DNA of 64,000 bases from Tetrapyrgos nigripes (GCA_013368315.1 JAACJM010000109.1:203066-267065), one strand, 5' to 3'; positions 48,141-59,215 are shown, numbered from the stretch's first letter. The notes: generated from the letters alone by a model not told the origin. Program-made: numbers and translations.

Positions 48141-50451
48141 TTAGAAAATCAAATCAAGTCTCACAGGTACATCGTGATTGTAATGGTCATTCTGGTCCAC
48201 CTCTATGACCTTATTCATTTCAATGGCGATGACTCTGGTCTACAGCATTATGAGAATTATCTCACTGATCGGATTAATCGTAAGGTACACTCACATCATA
48301 AGGTCTTGCAGATGAATTACTAGGAGCAGACATTGATGGTAAAGTGACAGGCCCAGTATCATTTGGACCCCTTAATGAACTTCTGGCATTCAAGCTGCGT
48401 TGAAGAGAGACGAGAGTAGGAAACATGACTTCATTGGTGAAAGGCGATTACATACACCGCTAACAAGGAATTGGAATACACTGGGGCAGACAGCAGTTAG
48501 GTAAAGGCAAAATAGACAAAATCATGCTCACATCCTGGTAAGAAGAAGAATAGCCCAAGCCATATGGCTAGATAAGTAAGGGTCAGTGATATTCAGAAGG
48601 CATGCATGGGAAGGAGGAGTGGAGAAGGTACTTACTGATATCGTGTGCTATAAAGAACTGTTATGAAAAAATCAGTCAAGTTTGTGAGAGAATCGTATAC
48701 GCTGATCATCGTAGCCACTACATTGGTACTAAGAGTAGAAGCTTGATTGAGACAAGTCTATCCCCACTTGAGCAGAAATTTTTCAAACCTAGTGACGAGG
48801 GTAGTTTCTAATGATAGAGATTCCTCAAAACACGGTGATGATCAGAAATTATGAAAGAACATACTGATAGCCCATAAAATCAGCTTATCCAGTAATTGTG
48901 TTGTTCTGGAAGAAGAGAGAAAATATCAATGCACTAATACTTCGGCTTAAGGCTACCTGACCCACACTCACTTCTTGAAAGCACGCTTGCGCTTCCTCAA
49001 AAGATCGTACGTCATAAATATTGTAATTGAGGTATCGACCACAGCACCTGATAGCAGACCTAAGTCGGTCTCCATGAAACCAATTCCAAGCTTACCAAGT
49101 ACCCAGACCTGCAATATTACTCATGAGACACTTTTAAGAAACAGGAGAGGATGGCAGTAACTTATGACGGTGAGCAACCATCGAGAACTTACAAGGAACT
49201 GGTCTAGACTAGATGAAGCAGTGATTTTACCGCCAACGCAAAAGCTTCCAACGAGTCGGAGGAAAGCCACAAGAATAATCAGAGCACAGATAGCTTTCTT
49301 ATTGGTCGCTCTCCATAACTATAATGAGATAGTTAGCCTTGACTTCTGGAGTATGACTTATAGGTGAAATATGGCAAAAAAGGCTCACCCGATATGTGAA
49401 GATCACTTGAACCGTAAATGCCAAAGTCCCGGTTGGGAAAATTCGGATATCAATAGCCAATGGTGTCTTGGACAGCAAATCCTCTTTACCAAAGTGCGTA
49501 ACCGTGAGGTCATAGATAGCCCATAGCAGGCAGGATTGGTGCACTGTTTCAAGGAACCTGCATATCGAAATCAAGAGGTGTGCAGCTGGTCTACCTGAGA
49601 CCAGACCTTGGGGGGGGGGAGGGGGTCTGGAGAGGGCTTATGACCCAAAAGTACATCATGCTCTAGTGAGTGTACAGACCAAATTTCTGGTGTCATCTCT
49701 GCTTCAAAGTATCAGAAATACACTTGGAGGGTAAAAACAGGTAGAAGACATGCCTGATATGCTTTATTTAGGTGGAAAGGCTGCTGAAATGGTATATAGT
49801 TCTCACAATAGTGATGTCGTCAGTGGTTTGACATCATGAACTTTTCTTTGAAAAATATTTGCTACCTCAAGAAAATGGATCCCACATTAGTATTTATCAC
49901 TCCTTTGTTGTGTCTTTAGGTCAGTAGAGGGTCTATAAGGTGGTCTGGAGGGAAAAGTGACTTGATTTGATGATTTGTAAGCGAAAATTTATCTTATATC
50001 TTTCCTTTTTAGGAAGGAGGGGGGTCAGGGGGGAGGTCTGGCTGACCTTAAAACCCAAAAGGAATGTCCGGTCTGGCCATAACCATCTGCACACCTCTTG
50101 ATCGAAATGGTGGTCAGGTCGGGGAGCATTGAAAGATGAGGCTGAAGAATCAGGATCAGAGCACTCACCAGATAAAAGCAATCTAGAGTCGGTTTTGTGA
50201 ATGAGTGTACTAGAAAGCGAAGAAGGTTACTTACTGCCATACGCAGAAGCCTTCAATCACCAGGAAACTGTTTGAAGTACCAATACGCCTGTTCACAGCC
50301 AAAAGGCACCAGTTAGAGGACGGGCTTTTGATATCCGTGGATAAGATTGGATAGTCAAACTCACCTGGGCTGTAGTAACACCGTACATGATAGACGAAAT
50401 AGTGTAGCCTATAATCAATGGACCCAGAGTTAGATTCAGTGAGGGAGCCAT
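48141..50451 (-). pseudogene. DUF6534-type membrane protein, decayed
   Basis: Minus strand: exon 1 from ATG 50451 (MAPSLNLTLGPLIIGYTISS, IMYGVTTAQ), then YWYFKQFPGD, which runs into TGA at 50255-50253 before RLLRMA. After a long interval (holding a 533-bp MITE) comes RFLETVHQSCLLWAIYDLTV with TLAFTVQVIFTYR (49560-49390). Then KAICALIILVAFLRLVGSF, METDLGLLSGAVVDTSITIF with MTYDLLRKRKRAFK, a damaged segment (VVATMISVYDSLTNLTDFF), and the tail SLNARSSLRGPNDTGPVTLP. The order fits the DUF6534 family (seven helices, 'LG.lliG...s..lyGvtt.Q' start, 'LN.R.sLR' end), a basidiomycete group of unknown function. The 3' end is approximate. Confidence 0.7.
49570..50102. mobile_element. 533-bp MITE in the DUF6534 gene
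   Basis: A perfect 16-bp terminal inverted repeat, ATCAAGAGGTGTGCAG at 49570-49585 and CTGCACACCTCTTGAT at 50087-50102, is flanked by the direct repeat CGAA (49566-49569 and 50103-50106). The interior is non-coding and has G-runs (GGGGGGGGGGAGGGGGTCTG near 49611; GGAGGGGGGTCAGGGGGGAG near 50016). It lies in what must be an intron of the DUF6534 gene, before the RFLETVHQ exon. Confidence 0.82.
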
Positions 50452-50638
50452 AGGTAATTAGGCGCTAAGCGGAAGGCGAGGGTTAACGCAGAAGAGACTG
50501 AGAAGCCGAGAAACGTCTTTAAATACCCAGTCTGGGCGCAACGAGTGCGGACGTGAAATCACATTCTTTTCCAGGGTACCAGTCACTGCTACAAGCAAGG
50601 ACCACCAGTCACAGAGGAGATATTGGGGGCATTCATAC

Positions 50639-50841
50639 GAACGAGAAAGCCTGTTCTTTTTGATGAGACAAGGAAGAAATCTATTGGGAATGCCAATTGA
50701 TTGGCATCACTTTTTCCGTTCCGGAGTCAACATTACCATACGAACGAGAAAACCTGTTCTTTTTGATGAGACAAGGAAGAAATTTATTGGAATGCCAATT
50801 GATTGGCTTCAAATTTTCCGTTCCGGAGTCAACATCACCAT
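50639..50841 (+). repeat. 101-bp tandem duplication of coding-like sequence
   Basis: Two copies (about 50639-50739 and 50740-50841) share TTCTTTTTGATGAGACAAGG, CCAATTGATTGGC and TTCCGTTCCGGAGTCAACAT. Copy 2 translates as TRKPVLFDETRKKFIGMPID and RSGVNITI. Copy 1 has GGG where copy 2 has GG (near 50689), which shifts its frame. The host gene is not recognised. Confidence 0.85.
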
Positions 50842-51463
50842 AATTTGCGATCCCACTGACAACGATCAAAGCATTGATCTGTCTCTCTGCAGCCGCAGCT
50901 TTCGAGGTATGTACCAACTCCCGAGCGCGACATTCCGTCTCATCTGTTGCGCACGGGCGCAAACGTAACACAAAAATTGCTGGGAGGAAAGGTCGGGGCA
51001 GCAGCAGCAACTCAAAACGGTCAATTGTCGCTTTGAGAATCGGCTAAATAGAAGCTTAGAATGATCTTCGAGATTTGTGTATGCACACTACCGCACACTA
51101 CAATGCGACTACTATGTCTCCGAGTCGTTTATGTGATTAGCACCACTCTACAGACGCCTGTCAGACCAAAGCTTCTTCTGGATCTCTTCCGAACTCCGCC
51201 ACCTAAGCAAGCTGCCTTGGTCCGGATAAACAGGATGACGGTTAGCACATCTACGTTGGTCGGTGACGTCCCAATACTAGAGAAACTAGCCTGGGGACCA
51301 ATAGAGAAACAGGCAAACTGACTCGGAAGCACGAAAGACGGGACTGGGCGGTACAGAATGTCATCTAGCATAGAGAAAAAAGGACTCATCAAAGGAACTG
51401 CGTACTGTGAGAAAGATATCCCAGAAACGGAAAAGAAGCAGCAAACCCATCACCCTATATCAA
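50842..51463. other. Spacer, no gene seen
   Basis: The open frame from the duplicated segment continues to about 50968 without family features. The rest has short open frames on both strands that I do not support as genes. Confidence 0.35.
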
Positions 51464-51793
51464 CTGGGGCAAAGTGCCATCGCTTCGCGTGGCAAGCTAC
51501 GAGGCTCTCGGGATTTCACCAGCACATATTAATGTACAATTTTCTATAGGCAACACAGTAAGTAAATGTCAGAACAGTGGAAAAAATCAGAACGAGCACC
51601 GTGACCAAGAACAACTACTATGTACATGACAAAAAGAAGCGTTGGTCCGAGAACGACGTCATGATGGTCTCGACCGTGATTCCAGATGAGCGCTTAACGA
51701 GCGCCAACGAACAGCGGTGGGAGTTTGAACCCGTGGAAAAGATTTGGGAGGTCGCTCTGCGACATAAATTAACTCAGCCTAAAGGCCTCATAA
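51464..51793 (+). repeat. R1 family, copy D (330 bp)
   Basis: The left end CTGGGGCAAAGTGCCATCGC and TTCGCGTGGCAAGCTACGAG, and the right end AACTCAGCCTAAAGGCCTCA plus TAAC, match copy C. Shared interior blocks include GGTCCGAGAACGACGTCATG, GATGAGCGCTTAACGAGCGC and GGGAGTTTGAACCCGTGG. It lies directly left of the flanking duplicated segment. Confidence 0.85.
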
Positions 51794-51835
51794 CTTGCAC
51801 ATATGCCTTACGTTGTATCAAAGAGAAACAAAAAC

Positions 51836-53130
51836 AAAGCAAAGCCAAGGAACGGCGATTGGAACGGCGTAGGGGGGAGGAAGTAGGGAATGGGAAGGAG
51901 GGAGTAGGAAAAGACAAAAGACGGGATGCGAAGAAGGAAGAACGGAGTTGGAACGGAGGGGTAGAACGGGGAACGGAGAAAGGAGGGGGGGAAGGGACGA
52001 GCAGTGAGCAGTAAAAAGGTACATATGTACTCGTAGCAACTTGGCCCGGAAGAGATGAGATGAGAATGGGATGAAGAAAAGTACTGGGATGAGTATCAGG
52101 ACGTGCACCCATACCACACTCCTCCACACCACTCCACATCACACCACCACCGGCCACTGGTGGCCACAAAGGAGAACGAGGGCACCACGGGCACCACCGT
52201 GAATCAGAGTGAGAGGGATGAGAGACGAAAGACAAAATCACAACCAACCAACAATGACATAACCCCCGTCCAGTCCAGTCCAGGTCGTCCTCATCCTCAT
52301 CTTCGTTGGCACATGACACACGACACACAACGCATAAGAGACAAAGGGACAGAGGCGGCCTCGCAGAGTCGCTGCGTCAGGGTCGTGAAGTAAAACCCTC
52401 AAAAGGTGTATAAACAGGAGTGTGTAAACGGCTAGGGAGGTGGGCAATGGGTACTATAACAGTGGTCTCGTCTCCGTCTTCATGTTCGTCTTCCTCGGGA
52501 GGGAGGGGAGAAACAGAAACAGAAACAAAAACAAAAATAAAAACAGAACGAGAACGAGAACGAGAAGCCAAAGCCAAACCCGACGAAAAGAAAAAGAAAA
52601 AGACGGAAAACGAGATAACAAGAGACGTAGATAGGGAGAACGGGCCGGAAGTCTAAAGTTTGAGCTTCAACAAGAGGAATAGAAAGGAAAACACAAAGTA
52701 GAAACAGGAACAGACCGGGGACGTGAAGTTAGCGCCAGTAGCGGTACACTCCGCCTTGTAGATGAGAGTAGTGTGTAGTAGATGGCGGGTGGGTAGTCTC
52801 AACGACGAAGGAGGATGAGACGATGAGGGGAGTAAAAGTAGCCTTCGTTGGGATGGGATTGGTATGTATTATATGGATGTTGAAGACACTAATTGACATT
52901 GTACCCCACGAGACTTCTCTTTCCAATAATTTCACCAATCTACAGGGCAACGTCAACACGACCACACGTTAAGGGGAGGGGGAAGGAAAAGGTACCTTGA
53001 AGATCCCAAACGCCTCCAACGCATAGACGCCAATCCAAACAATCCCCGCTCCTGAGTCCTGACACCCTCAGACCAAAAGTTCCTATTAATCAATAATGGC
53101 TCTAGCCTACACGCTGGCTACACGCAGTAC
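51836..53130. repeat. Left copy of a diverged 1-1.3 kb duplicated segment
   Basis: This non-coding segment matches 58254-59215 in the same order and orientation. Shared blocks are GACAAAAGACGG, GTCCAGTCCAGTCCA, AGAGGCGGCCTCGCAG versus AAAGGCGGCCTCACCAG, GCCAGTAGCGGTACACTCC versus GTCAGTAGCGGCACCCTCC, and TCCAATAATTTCACCAATCT. Purine-rich simple repeats (GAAACAGAAACAGAAACAAA, 52508 onward, then GAACGAGAACGAGAACGAGA) are present here only. The right copy precedes a minus-strand gene, so this may be a promoter region that lost its gene. Confidence 0.72.
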
Positions 53131-53780
53131 GGACAGCCACATAGAAAGGAAGGGAAGAGACAAAGAGGGCGAAGAAGGGGCGAAGAGAGGAAGGGAGTGA
53201 CGGTAGTGATTCGTGTTCGAAGACGAGACGAGGAGAGAAAACCAAGTTATGTCAGCTGCGACGTCAACTTGCCTTTTTGGGTTCTTTGCGTTTGCTTGCC
53301 TATGCCTTCCCCCTATACGCGTCCGCTTACTAGAAATGCCTGAGAAATGTCGATGTTAGCATTTCTATAGTGGTGCGGGTCTGTAATACCAGAGCTAACA
53401 AGTGATAACGATGAGGCTTCCAGGTTCCTCTGACTAAGTATGCAGGTACCTATCAACTATGCTTGATCATGGTGTGATAATCGTACACGGACTGTTTTAG
53501 ATATTCTCGTACATTCCTTAGGGTCTAATTCGACTCTTCATAATACACATTTAGTTATGTTACTAACAGGGTTACTAACACGCTTTCCAACCTACGTTAC
53601 AAATGGACCACTAGTCTAGCAGTACCAATGACGCTCGGGGATTGATCAGCGGTGGCCCAGCTATTTATAAGTCCGGTCCGGTGTGTTACAATGTGCAGTA
53701 TTATAAACCAGGTTGAGTCCCTCTACTTTTCTCATCCAGATTCCAACCGCTGCCTTGTTTCAACTTCAAGACCATCAACG
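53131..53780. other. Spacer and promoter of the aldo/keto reductase gene
   Basis: No coding exon. An open frame from 53652 would add an N-terminal extension to the reductase but lacks conservation-like features; ATG 53781 with ATCAACG before it is preferred. CTATTTATAAGTCCGG near 53661 is a possible TATA box, about 115 bp upstream of the start. Confidence 0.45.
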
Positions 53781-55354
53781 ATGCCACCGACAGTGCAAAC
53801 CGATGTCAAAGTAGAGTTTGATCCCAAAAACATGCCCTTTAGAAGGCTAGGCCCCAGTGGATTGAGGGTACCAGTGTTTGCCTTTGGAGGGTGTACGTCT
53901 TGGTGGTGTATCGCCGGTATCTGGCTGATAAAGCTCTACAGGGTTAACGTTGGGTCAGTCTGTTCGAGGAACTCGTACCACGGTGAGCAAAGCACGGAAA
54001 TGTCCATTCTGGGGCTCACTGCGACCCAACTTTGCCAGGAACTTATCAAAGTCGCGTTTGAGAACGGTATCAACATGTTCGACACCGCTGAGGCTTACAA
54101 CAATGGAGAATCTGAGATAGATATGTACGTGACGCCTGCTTTCATCTGTGACTTCCGTGTTAACCATGATACGAACTACAGGGGAAATGCGATTAAGGAA
54201 CTTGGATATCGTCGTTCCGACCTCATTGTAACTACTAAGCTATTCTGGGGAGTAGGGAGAAAAGCACCAAACTCAGCCGGTCTCTCGCGCAAACAGTCAG
54301 TCCTCGTTGTTTCTCGTCCAGATATGTCAGGCTGACCTGACGATATGGGCAGCATTATCGAAGGAACTCAAGAATCGCTTGCCCGACTTGGATTGGATTA
54401 CGTTGACGTTATTTTTGCGCATCGTCCTGACCATAGTGGTGTGTTTTATTTTGTTGATTGAGTGGCCTCATTCTGATGCATGTGTTTGCGTAGTTCCCAT
54501 GGAAGAGACAGTTCGTGCCTTCAACTTTGTGATTGAGCAAGGATGGGTACGTGTCCCAACGGAGAATGCAACATACCATGCTTATATGAACGCACGCACA
54601 CGCAGGCCTTCTACTGGGCTACTTCAGAATGGTCTGCGGAAGATATCGAAGAAGCGTTCCGTAAGATGCTCGTGGATTCACGTATGCGAATACTCACTTT
54701 TTACCCCTAACAGATGTTGCGACCAAGCTTAACCTTATGGGACCAGTTGCAGAGCAATGCCAGCACCAGTGCGTTGTCCATTTAGTTCTTTGTCTCTGTT
54801 ATCTAAGTATCTTCGTAGCATGTTCCATCGTGAACGCCCAGAGAAGGAATACGCCAAAGTCTACCGCAAATACGAGATTGGAACAACCGTATGGTCCGCG
54901 CTCGCCGGTGGTCTCCTGACCGGCAAATATAATGATGGTATTCCCGAGGGTTCGAGGTTTGATGTTGAGAAGACCTTCTTTTCGAATACCATTGAAGGAT
55001 TACAAAGCGCCGAGGGTAAGGAGAAGATTAGGAAGGTTAGAGAGTTGACGAAATTGGCAAAGGAAGGTGAGGGTACCCGTCCTGGACTTTGAATCTTCCG
55101 TATCCCGTCGCTCATCTGGCCCTTCATTTCACACAGAACTCGACACGACTCCCGCTGTTCTCGCCCTGGCATGGGTAGCTAGGAATCCCAACACTTCCAC
55201 CGTCATCCTGGGTGCCACCAAACCCGAACAAATCCTCGAGAACTTGAAAGCGATAGAAGTCATGAAAAAGCTGACGCCAGAGATTCTCGAGAAGATTGAG
55301 AAAATTTTGGGTAATAAGCCGGATGCTTTGGTGAGGACGTCAAGTTCTTTCTGA
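53781..55354 (+). CDS. Aldo/keto reductase, potassium-channel beta-subunit-like
   Basis: Ten exons join in frame: 53781-53892, 53942-53982, 54039-54124, 54182-54295, 54353-54438, 54494-54546, 54606-54660, 54714-54768, 54819-55066, 55137-55354, giving about 355 residues, the usual family size. The (beta/alpha)8 landmarks are [35 protein letters not shown] (catalytic Asp and Tyr), [10 protein letters not shown] (Lys), [14 protein letters not shown] (His), [47 protein letters not shown] and [19 protein letters not shown] (NADPH-phosphate site). All four tetrad residues are present. These enzymes reduce carbonyls with NADPH in the cytosol; in fungi the beta-subunit type is often annotated as a voltage-gated channel subunit. 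It lies tail-to-tail with a carbonic anhydrase, 313 bp between stops. One intron starts GTCAGT. Confidence 0.92.
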
Positions 55355-55667
55355 CGCTGTTAGACCCTCACTCATCGTGTTGTCGTTGCCGTCTTAATTA
55401 GCCTACCTTCGGTCGTCCACCCCTCGATTTGATTGGGAGGCTGTGACGCGTACCGCATTAGCATCGTGTATATATAGGAATGGGAACTAGAAGTCTGTGA
55501 TGAACTGCCAGCAACTATAGAGTCTTTCCTTTGACTAAGTAGCTTATTGGTAGCTTATATAGACAGTGATGTCTTTTAACAAACATTTCGATGGCATTTC
55601 GTTCAGTAGCCTAGCCTTACTAAGTCCTCCTTTCCGGCAGACGTTCTGCTCCAACTTGAAAATTTCT

Positions 55668-56484
55668 TCAAGCAACCTGACGAATCTATCGAATACAGCA
55701 TGAGCAAAGCGGTAACAGCCATTCAGAGAGTCTTCAGAAGTCGTACTGACCTTTCCCGTATCATCTTCAAACACCCATCCCGAAATCTTTGTTTCCTTAA
55801 AGAGCAAAGGATGCTTCCTAAGGTACTCCACATCACCCTGAACAACTTGCTCTATGGTAGCGGTCCCAAACCCACGATGGATCGTAAGTTGAGCACTTTC
55901 GACAGCGTTTGGGTCCTTTGCGTGAGCTTTGAGATTTTCGATGAATCCGTCTGGGACAATGTGGAAACCACCGCAATCGCTGTGTTTGATGAGTACGAAA
56001 TGACGGGTGCCCCAGTGTTGGGCGATGAGGATTGACTGCAAGATTTCGTAGCTGACATTTAGAAGGAAGAATGAACCTCATAAGTACGTGAACGGTTCAA
56101 CGATTGGAAAGTTTGGACTGACACTAGACCAGCTGCGTTGCGGATCATCGTAACATCATGGTCGGCCAATCCTAGTTGCTTATGAGGGCTGCAAAAAAAA
56201 TCCCCGGTGTTGAGTAGATGACAACGAGGTTTATGGAGAGAAAACTCACTGAACGCGACTATCCAAGCAAGTGACTAAATCGAAAAAAAGCCGTCAATGA
56301 GAGCAAGTAAAGAAACTGGAGCCAGTGTAGACTCACTGATCGCAGTCTTTGGAAAGTTGTCCCACACGGCAGCGTCAACGCGAGGGGTATGAGTCTCCAT
56401 ATATTTCGCATTGCGATCCAAAAGCTCCTGGCTAGGAATGGATGGCGAGGCCTCGTAGATCGAAGCTGCAGAAGGAGTCGACAT
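55668..56484 (-). CDS. Beta-class carbonic anhydrase
   Basis: Exons on the minus strand: 56484-56337, 56274-56250, 56188-56123, 56051-55751, 55685-55668, giving 185 residues. Zinc-binding motifs are clear: ITCLDSRV (Cys, with the Asp-Arg dyad) and LIKHSDCGGFH (His and Cys). IRNAAGLVYEILQSILIAQ between them fits the family 'RNAGG' strand-helix. GWVFEDDTGKIRQVA ends the protein in the usual way. The enzyme hydrates CO2 to bicarbonate with zinc. Two introns use GTCAGT donors; accepting this keeps the frame throughout. The open frame past 55751 is intron. An in-frame ATG at 56520 would add twelve residues; 56484 is preferred. No signal peptide is seen, so a cytosolic location is likely. Confidence 0.88.
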
Positions 56485-57170
56485 TGTAGTGCGTCTGAGA
56501 TGCTTTGAAGCCCAAGGCAAGTTGGTGGGGAGATGTCATCGACCTAGTCAGCTTTATATGTGTATTGTGGTACCCATTGGTAGGCAAAGATATGGTGCAA
56601 TCTATCAATGTTCGAGGCCGCAGCCGGTAATCACCCCAAAGTTGTACTGAGAACACCGATGGTGAGAGGAGTTAGAAATCAGCTTTTGTTTGGTTAGGTG
56701 ACAACCAGCCCCGGGATCAAAAGGTCAGCCAGGAGCCTATTCGAGTACCAAGATTTCATTGCTGAGAGAATTTGAGAAATTTTGGAGCAATTAGAAATCA
56801 GCTTTTGTTTGGTTTAGGTTACATCTAGCCCCCGAGTGCCAAACCTCAGCCAGGAGAAGGTAGGGTCAATCTACTTTGCATTAGAGAAGAAGTGATATTC
56901 GGTGTTTTTGCCCGAGGAAGGGAATATCTTGACGTGAAGGTTGCGAACGTTTGCCCGAAGCGGACTCAGGCGAGTCACGGGGATCCCTGCTAACAGCAAC
57001 TGCTTATATTGCGTGAAGAGAACTCGGAGGCGCGATACAAGTACATGTAACTAGATAGAACGTAAAGAAAAAATGGGAGAGGTGGGAAGCGCAAAAAAAT
57101 TGACTGATCAAGGCTGATAGAACAAGTAAGACACTGAGGCAGGGAGTAACGGGATATGTATCTGAGAGGC
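56485..57170. other. Carbonic anhydrase promoter side and spacer
   Basis: A 70-bp direct repeat (TAGAAATCAGCTTTTGTTTG, then a GTGACAACCAGCCCC-like block and CAGCCAGGAG) occurs at about 56673-56741 and 56791-56858, 118 bp apart. It lies upstream of the anhydrase start and could be a duplicated control element. No coding exon found. Confidence 0.5.
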
Positions 57171-58114
57171 TCATGAATGGGGAACGAAGGCTTCGGTAAT
57201 ATCATCGGAATCGCGATTTACTAGTAGCGAACAGTCTAGCCTCCAAGTTGGTCCTGCAATGGCTTCCTGTATGAGTCTGTCAGAAACGGTATCTACGGCT
57301 TGCTTGAAAGCACTTCATATCGTGATAGCGTTTTTGAGAATAAGAGATAAGAAGTTCAATAAATAACACACCAATCCATCAATCGCCAAATTCACTACTA
57401 TTCTCACTATCATAAGCTGGTACCAAAACCCTTACCATCTTCCTCGTAAGCATATCCATTCTCGCCAGCATCTCTCTCATCTCTGCCTCCAAATGGCTTT
57501 CATCTACCACTCCAGATTGACTCTGTACCTCAAATTTCTGCATTTGCTCTTCGAGAGCATCGCTATGTTCCTGTAGATTTTGTCGATCTGCATTTGAGAT
57601 AGAAGGGATGCGGCGTCCCTTGGCGTCAGTACTCCAGTGGTCTATGGCGGGGTCTGAGAGAGACGTTAATTGTGCTAGAAGAGAACGATGCTTCCTACGA
57701 ATCGCTGTACTTTAAAATGCAGCATTCCATTCTTATTCTGAGTACAGGTACGCTCTATAGTATACATCAGGGCTTGGAATCTATAGAAGTAAAAGAGACA
57801 TTATTAGTTCAGTGAAGGGCGAAAGAAATAGAGAAAGAAGAGAAGTAGAAAATGAAGCAAACGTGGAGGGACACACTGTACTCACTTCATATCCTTCATT
57901 CTTGTGATATCTCCTCCTCTCTTCCTCAAATTATTCACCACCACGACTTGATATACGAATCCAAAACTCACTCACCTAACACTCTAACTCGACCTCGACC
58001 TTCCAAACCTAAACCCAAACCCAAAACGCCCCTCCCTTCCGCCCCTTCTCGTTCACCTCCCCACTTGACATCCCCAATATGCACCCACTCGTCCCCGGAC
58101 TCGGCTTGCCTCAT
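57171..58114 (-). CDS. Unidentified coiled-coil protein, partly resolved
   Basis: The last two exons splice in phase. The first, about 57690-57436, reads KHRSLLAQLTSLSDPAIDHW, GRRIPSISNADRQNLQEHSD and MREMLARMDMLTRKM, with Met/Glu/Leu heptads predicting a coiled coil. The second, 57266-57171, reads EAIAGPTWRLDCSLLVNRD and ends FVPHS. The probable first exon is 58114-57976 (MRQAESGDEWVHIGDVKWGG) with a Gly/Leu/Arg-rich stretch up to a GTGAGT donor. One or two small exons between (VVNNLRKRGGDITRMKDMK near 57930; a piece near 57780) fit, but one junction could not be resolved. I do not recognise the family. The region upstream (58254-59215) is the right copy of the duplicated segment. Confidence 0.5.
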
Positions 58115-58253
58115 GCTGTCCCTTACACCAAAAGATGTGGTTCCTGAGGCTTGAGATGGTGCATGGTTGAGGCTCGAGGCTCGAGGTGGTGTGGTTGGGG
58201 GAGAGAACAAGTAAGTACGTCTTACAACTTGCATCTGGCATCTTACATCGTAC

Positions 58254-59215
58254 CTCGTATGAAAGATAAAAAGGAGGGCAATTGGAGCAGTGTTAGGGGA
58301 AGTAGGGGGAGAAAGTAGGGGGCGAAGACAAAAGACGGAGGGAAAGAAGAGAAGGGAGAAGGAAGAAGGGAGGGAGAAGGAAGGGGAGAAGAGACGCAAA
58401 AGAGACGAGCAGTAAGCAGTACACATGTAGCAGCTCGAGAAGAAATGAGGTGAGATAGGGATGGGTACCCGAGATCCCGTACAACACCACACCACACCAC
58501 CACTGGCAGTCCACAAAAGAGGATGAGGGCAGGGCGAGAGGATGACATACAGGACGAGCACTACCGTATCGGAATAAGAGGGTTGAGACGCAAGAAGAAA
58601 GATGAAAGACGGAATCACGGCTCACAGCCCTCAGTCCAGTCCAGTCCACGTCGTGTCCGACCTCGTCCTCGTCGGCACCCACCACACACCACACATTACG
58701 ACATAGAACAGAGGACAGACAAAGGCGGCCTCACCAGTCGCAGGCCATGAAGTAAAAGAGGAAAAACGATCAAGGTAAAGGGTGTGTAAACAGAAACGGA
58801 CCATATGAACACCTTGTTCGCGTTAGCGTCAGTAGCGGCACCCTCCCCTTGTTGTTACACCGACGCCGCCGAGTGTGTGCGTAGAATAGTCTGAATGACG
58901 TGGGGCGGAGAAATATTCATCGCCGGGATGGGATTGGTATGTGTTGTACGTGTTGAAGACAACCTCTATACGGGAAGAAAAGACCGCCTAGAGGCTGGTT
59001 GACACTGTAGCCCAACGAGAATCCTCCTTCCAATAATTTCACCAATCTACAGAGCAACGTCAACACGACGACTCGGACGTAATAATAGTACGAAAAAACA
59101 CCTTGAAAATCGCATACGTCTCCAACACATGGACGTCAATCCCCATTCCTAACAGCGTCAGACCAAAAATCCCTTTTAATGGCCATAGCCCACATGGTCT
59201 AATACGCAGAAAGGA
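58254..59215. repeat. Right copy of the diverged duplicated segment
   Basis: It matches 51836-53130 in order (see that entry). It lies immediately upstream of the minus-strand coiled-coil gene, so it probably contains that gene's promoter and 5' UTR. Long open minus-strand frames across it are low-complexity and are not called. Confidence 0.7.

Noticed and set aside
57968..58618. Minus-strand open frame of 216 codons
   Set aside because: Only its last part (58114-57976) looks like a real exon; the rest covers purine-rich duplicated non-coding DNA whose counterpart at 51.8-52.3 kb is open in a different, unrelated frame.
51836..59215. The two flanking segments as LTRs of a retrotransposon
   Set aside because: The interval between them holds ordinary intron-rich host genes on both strands and no gag or pol sequence, and the segments are too diverged.
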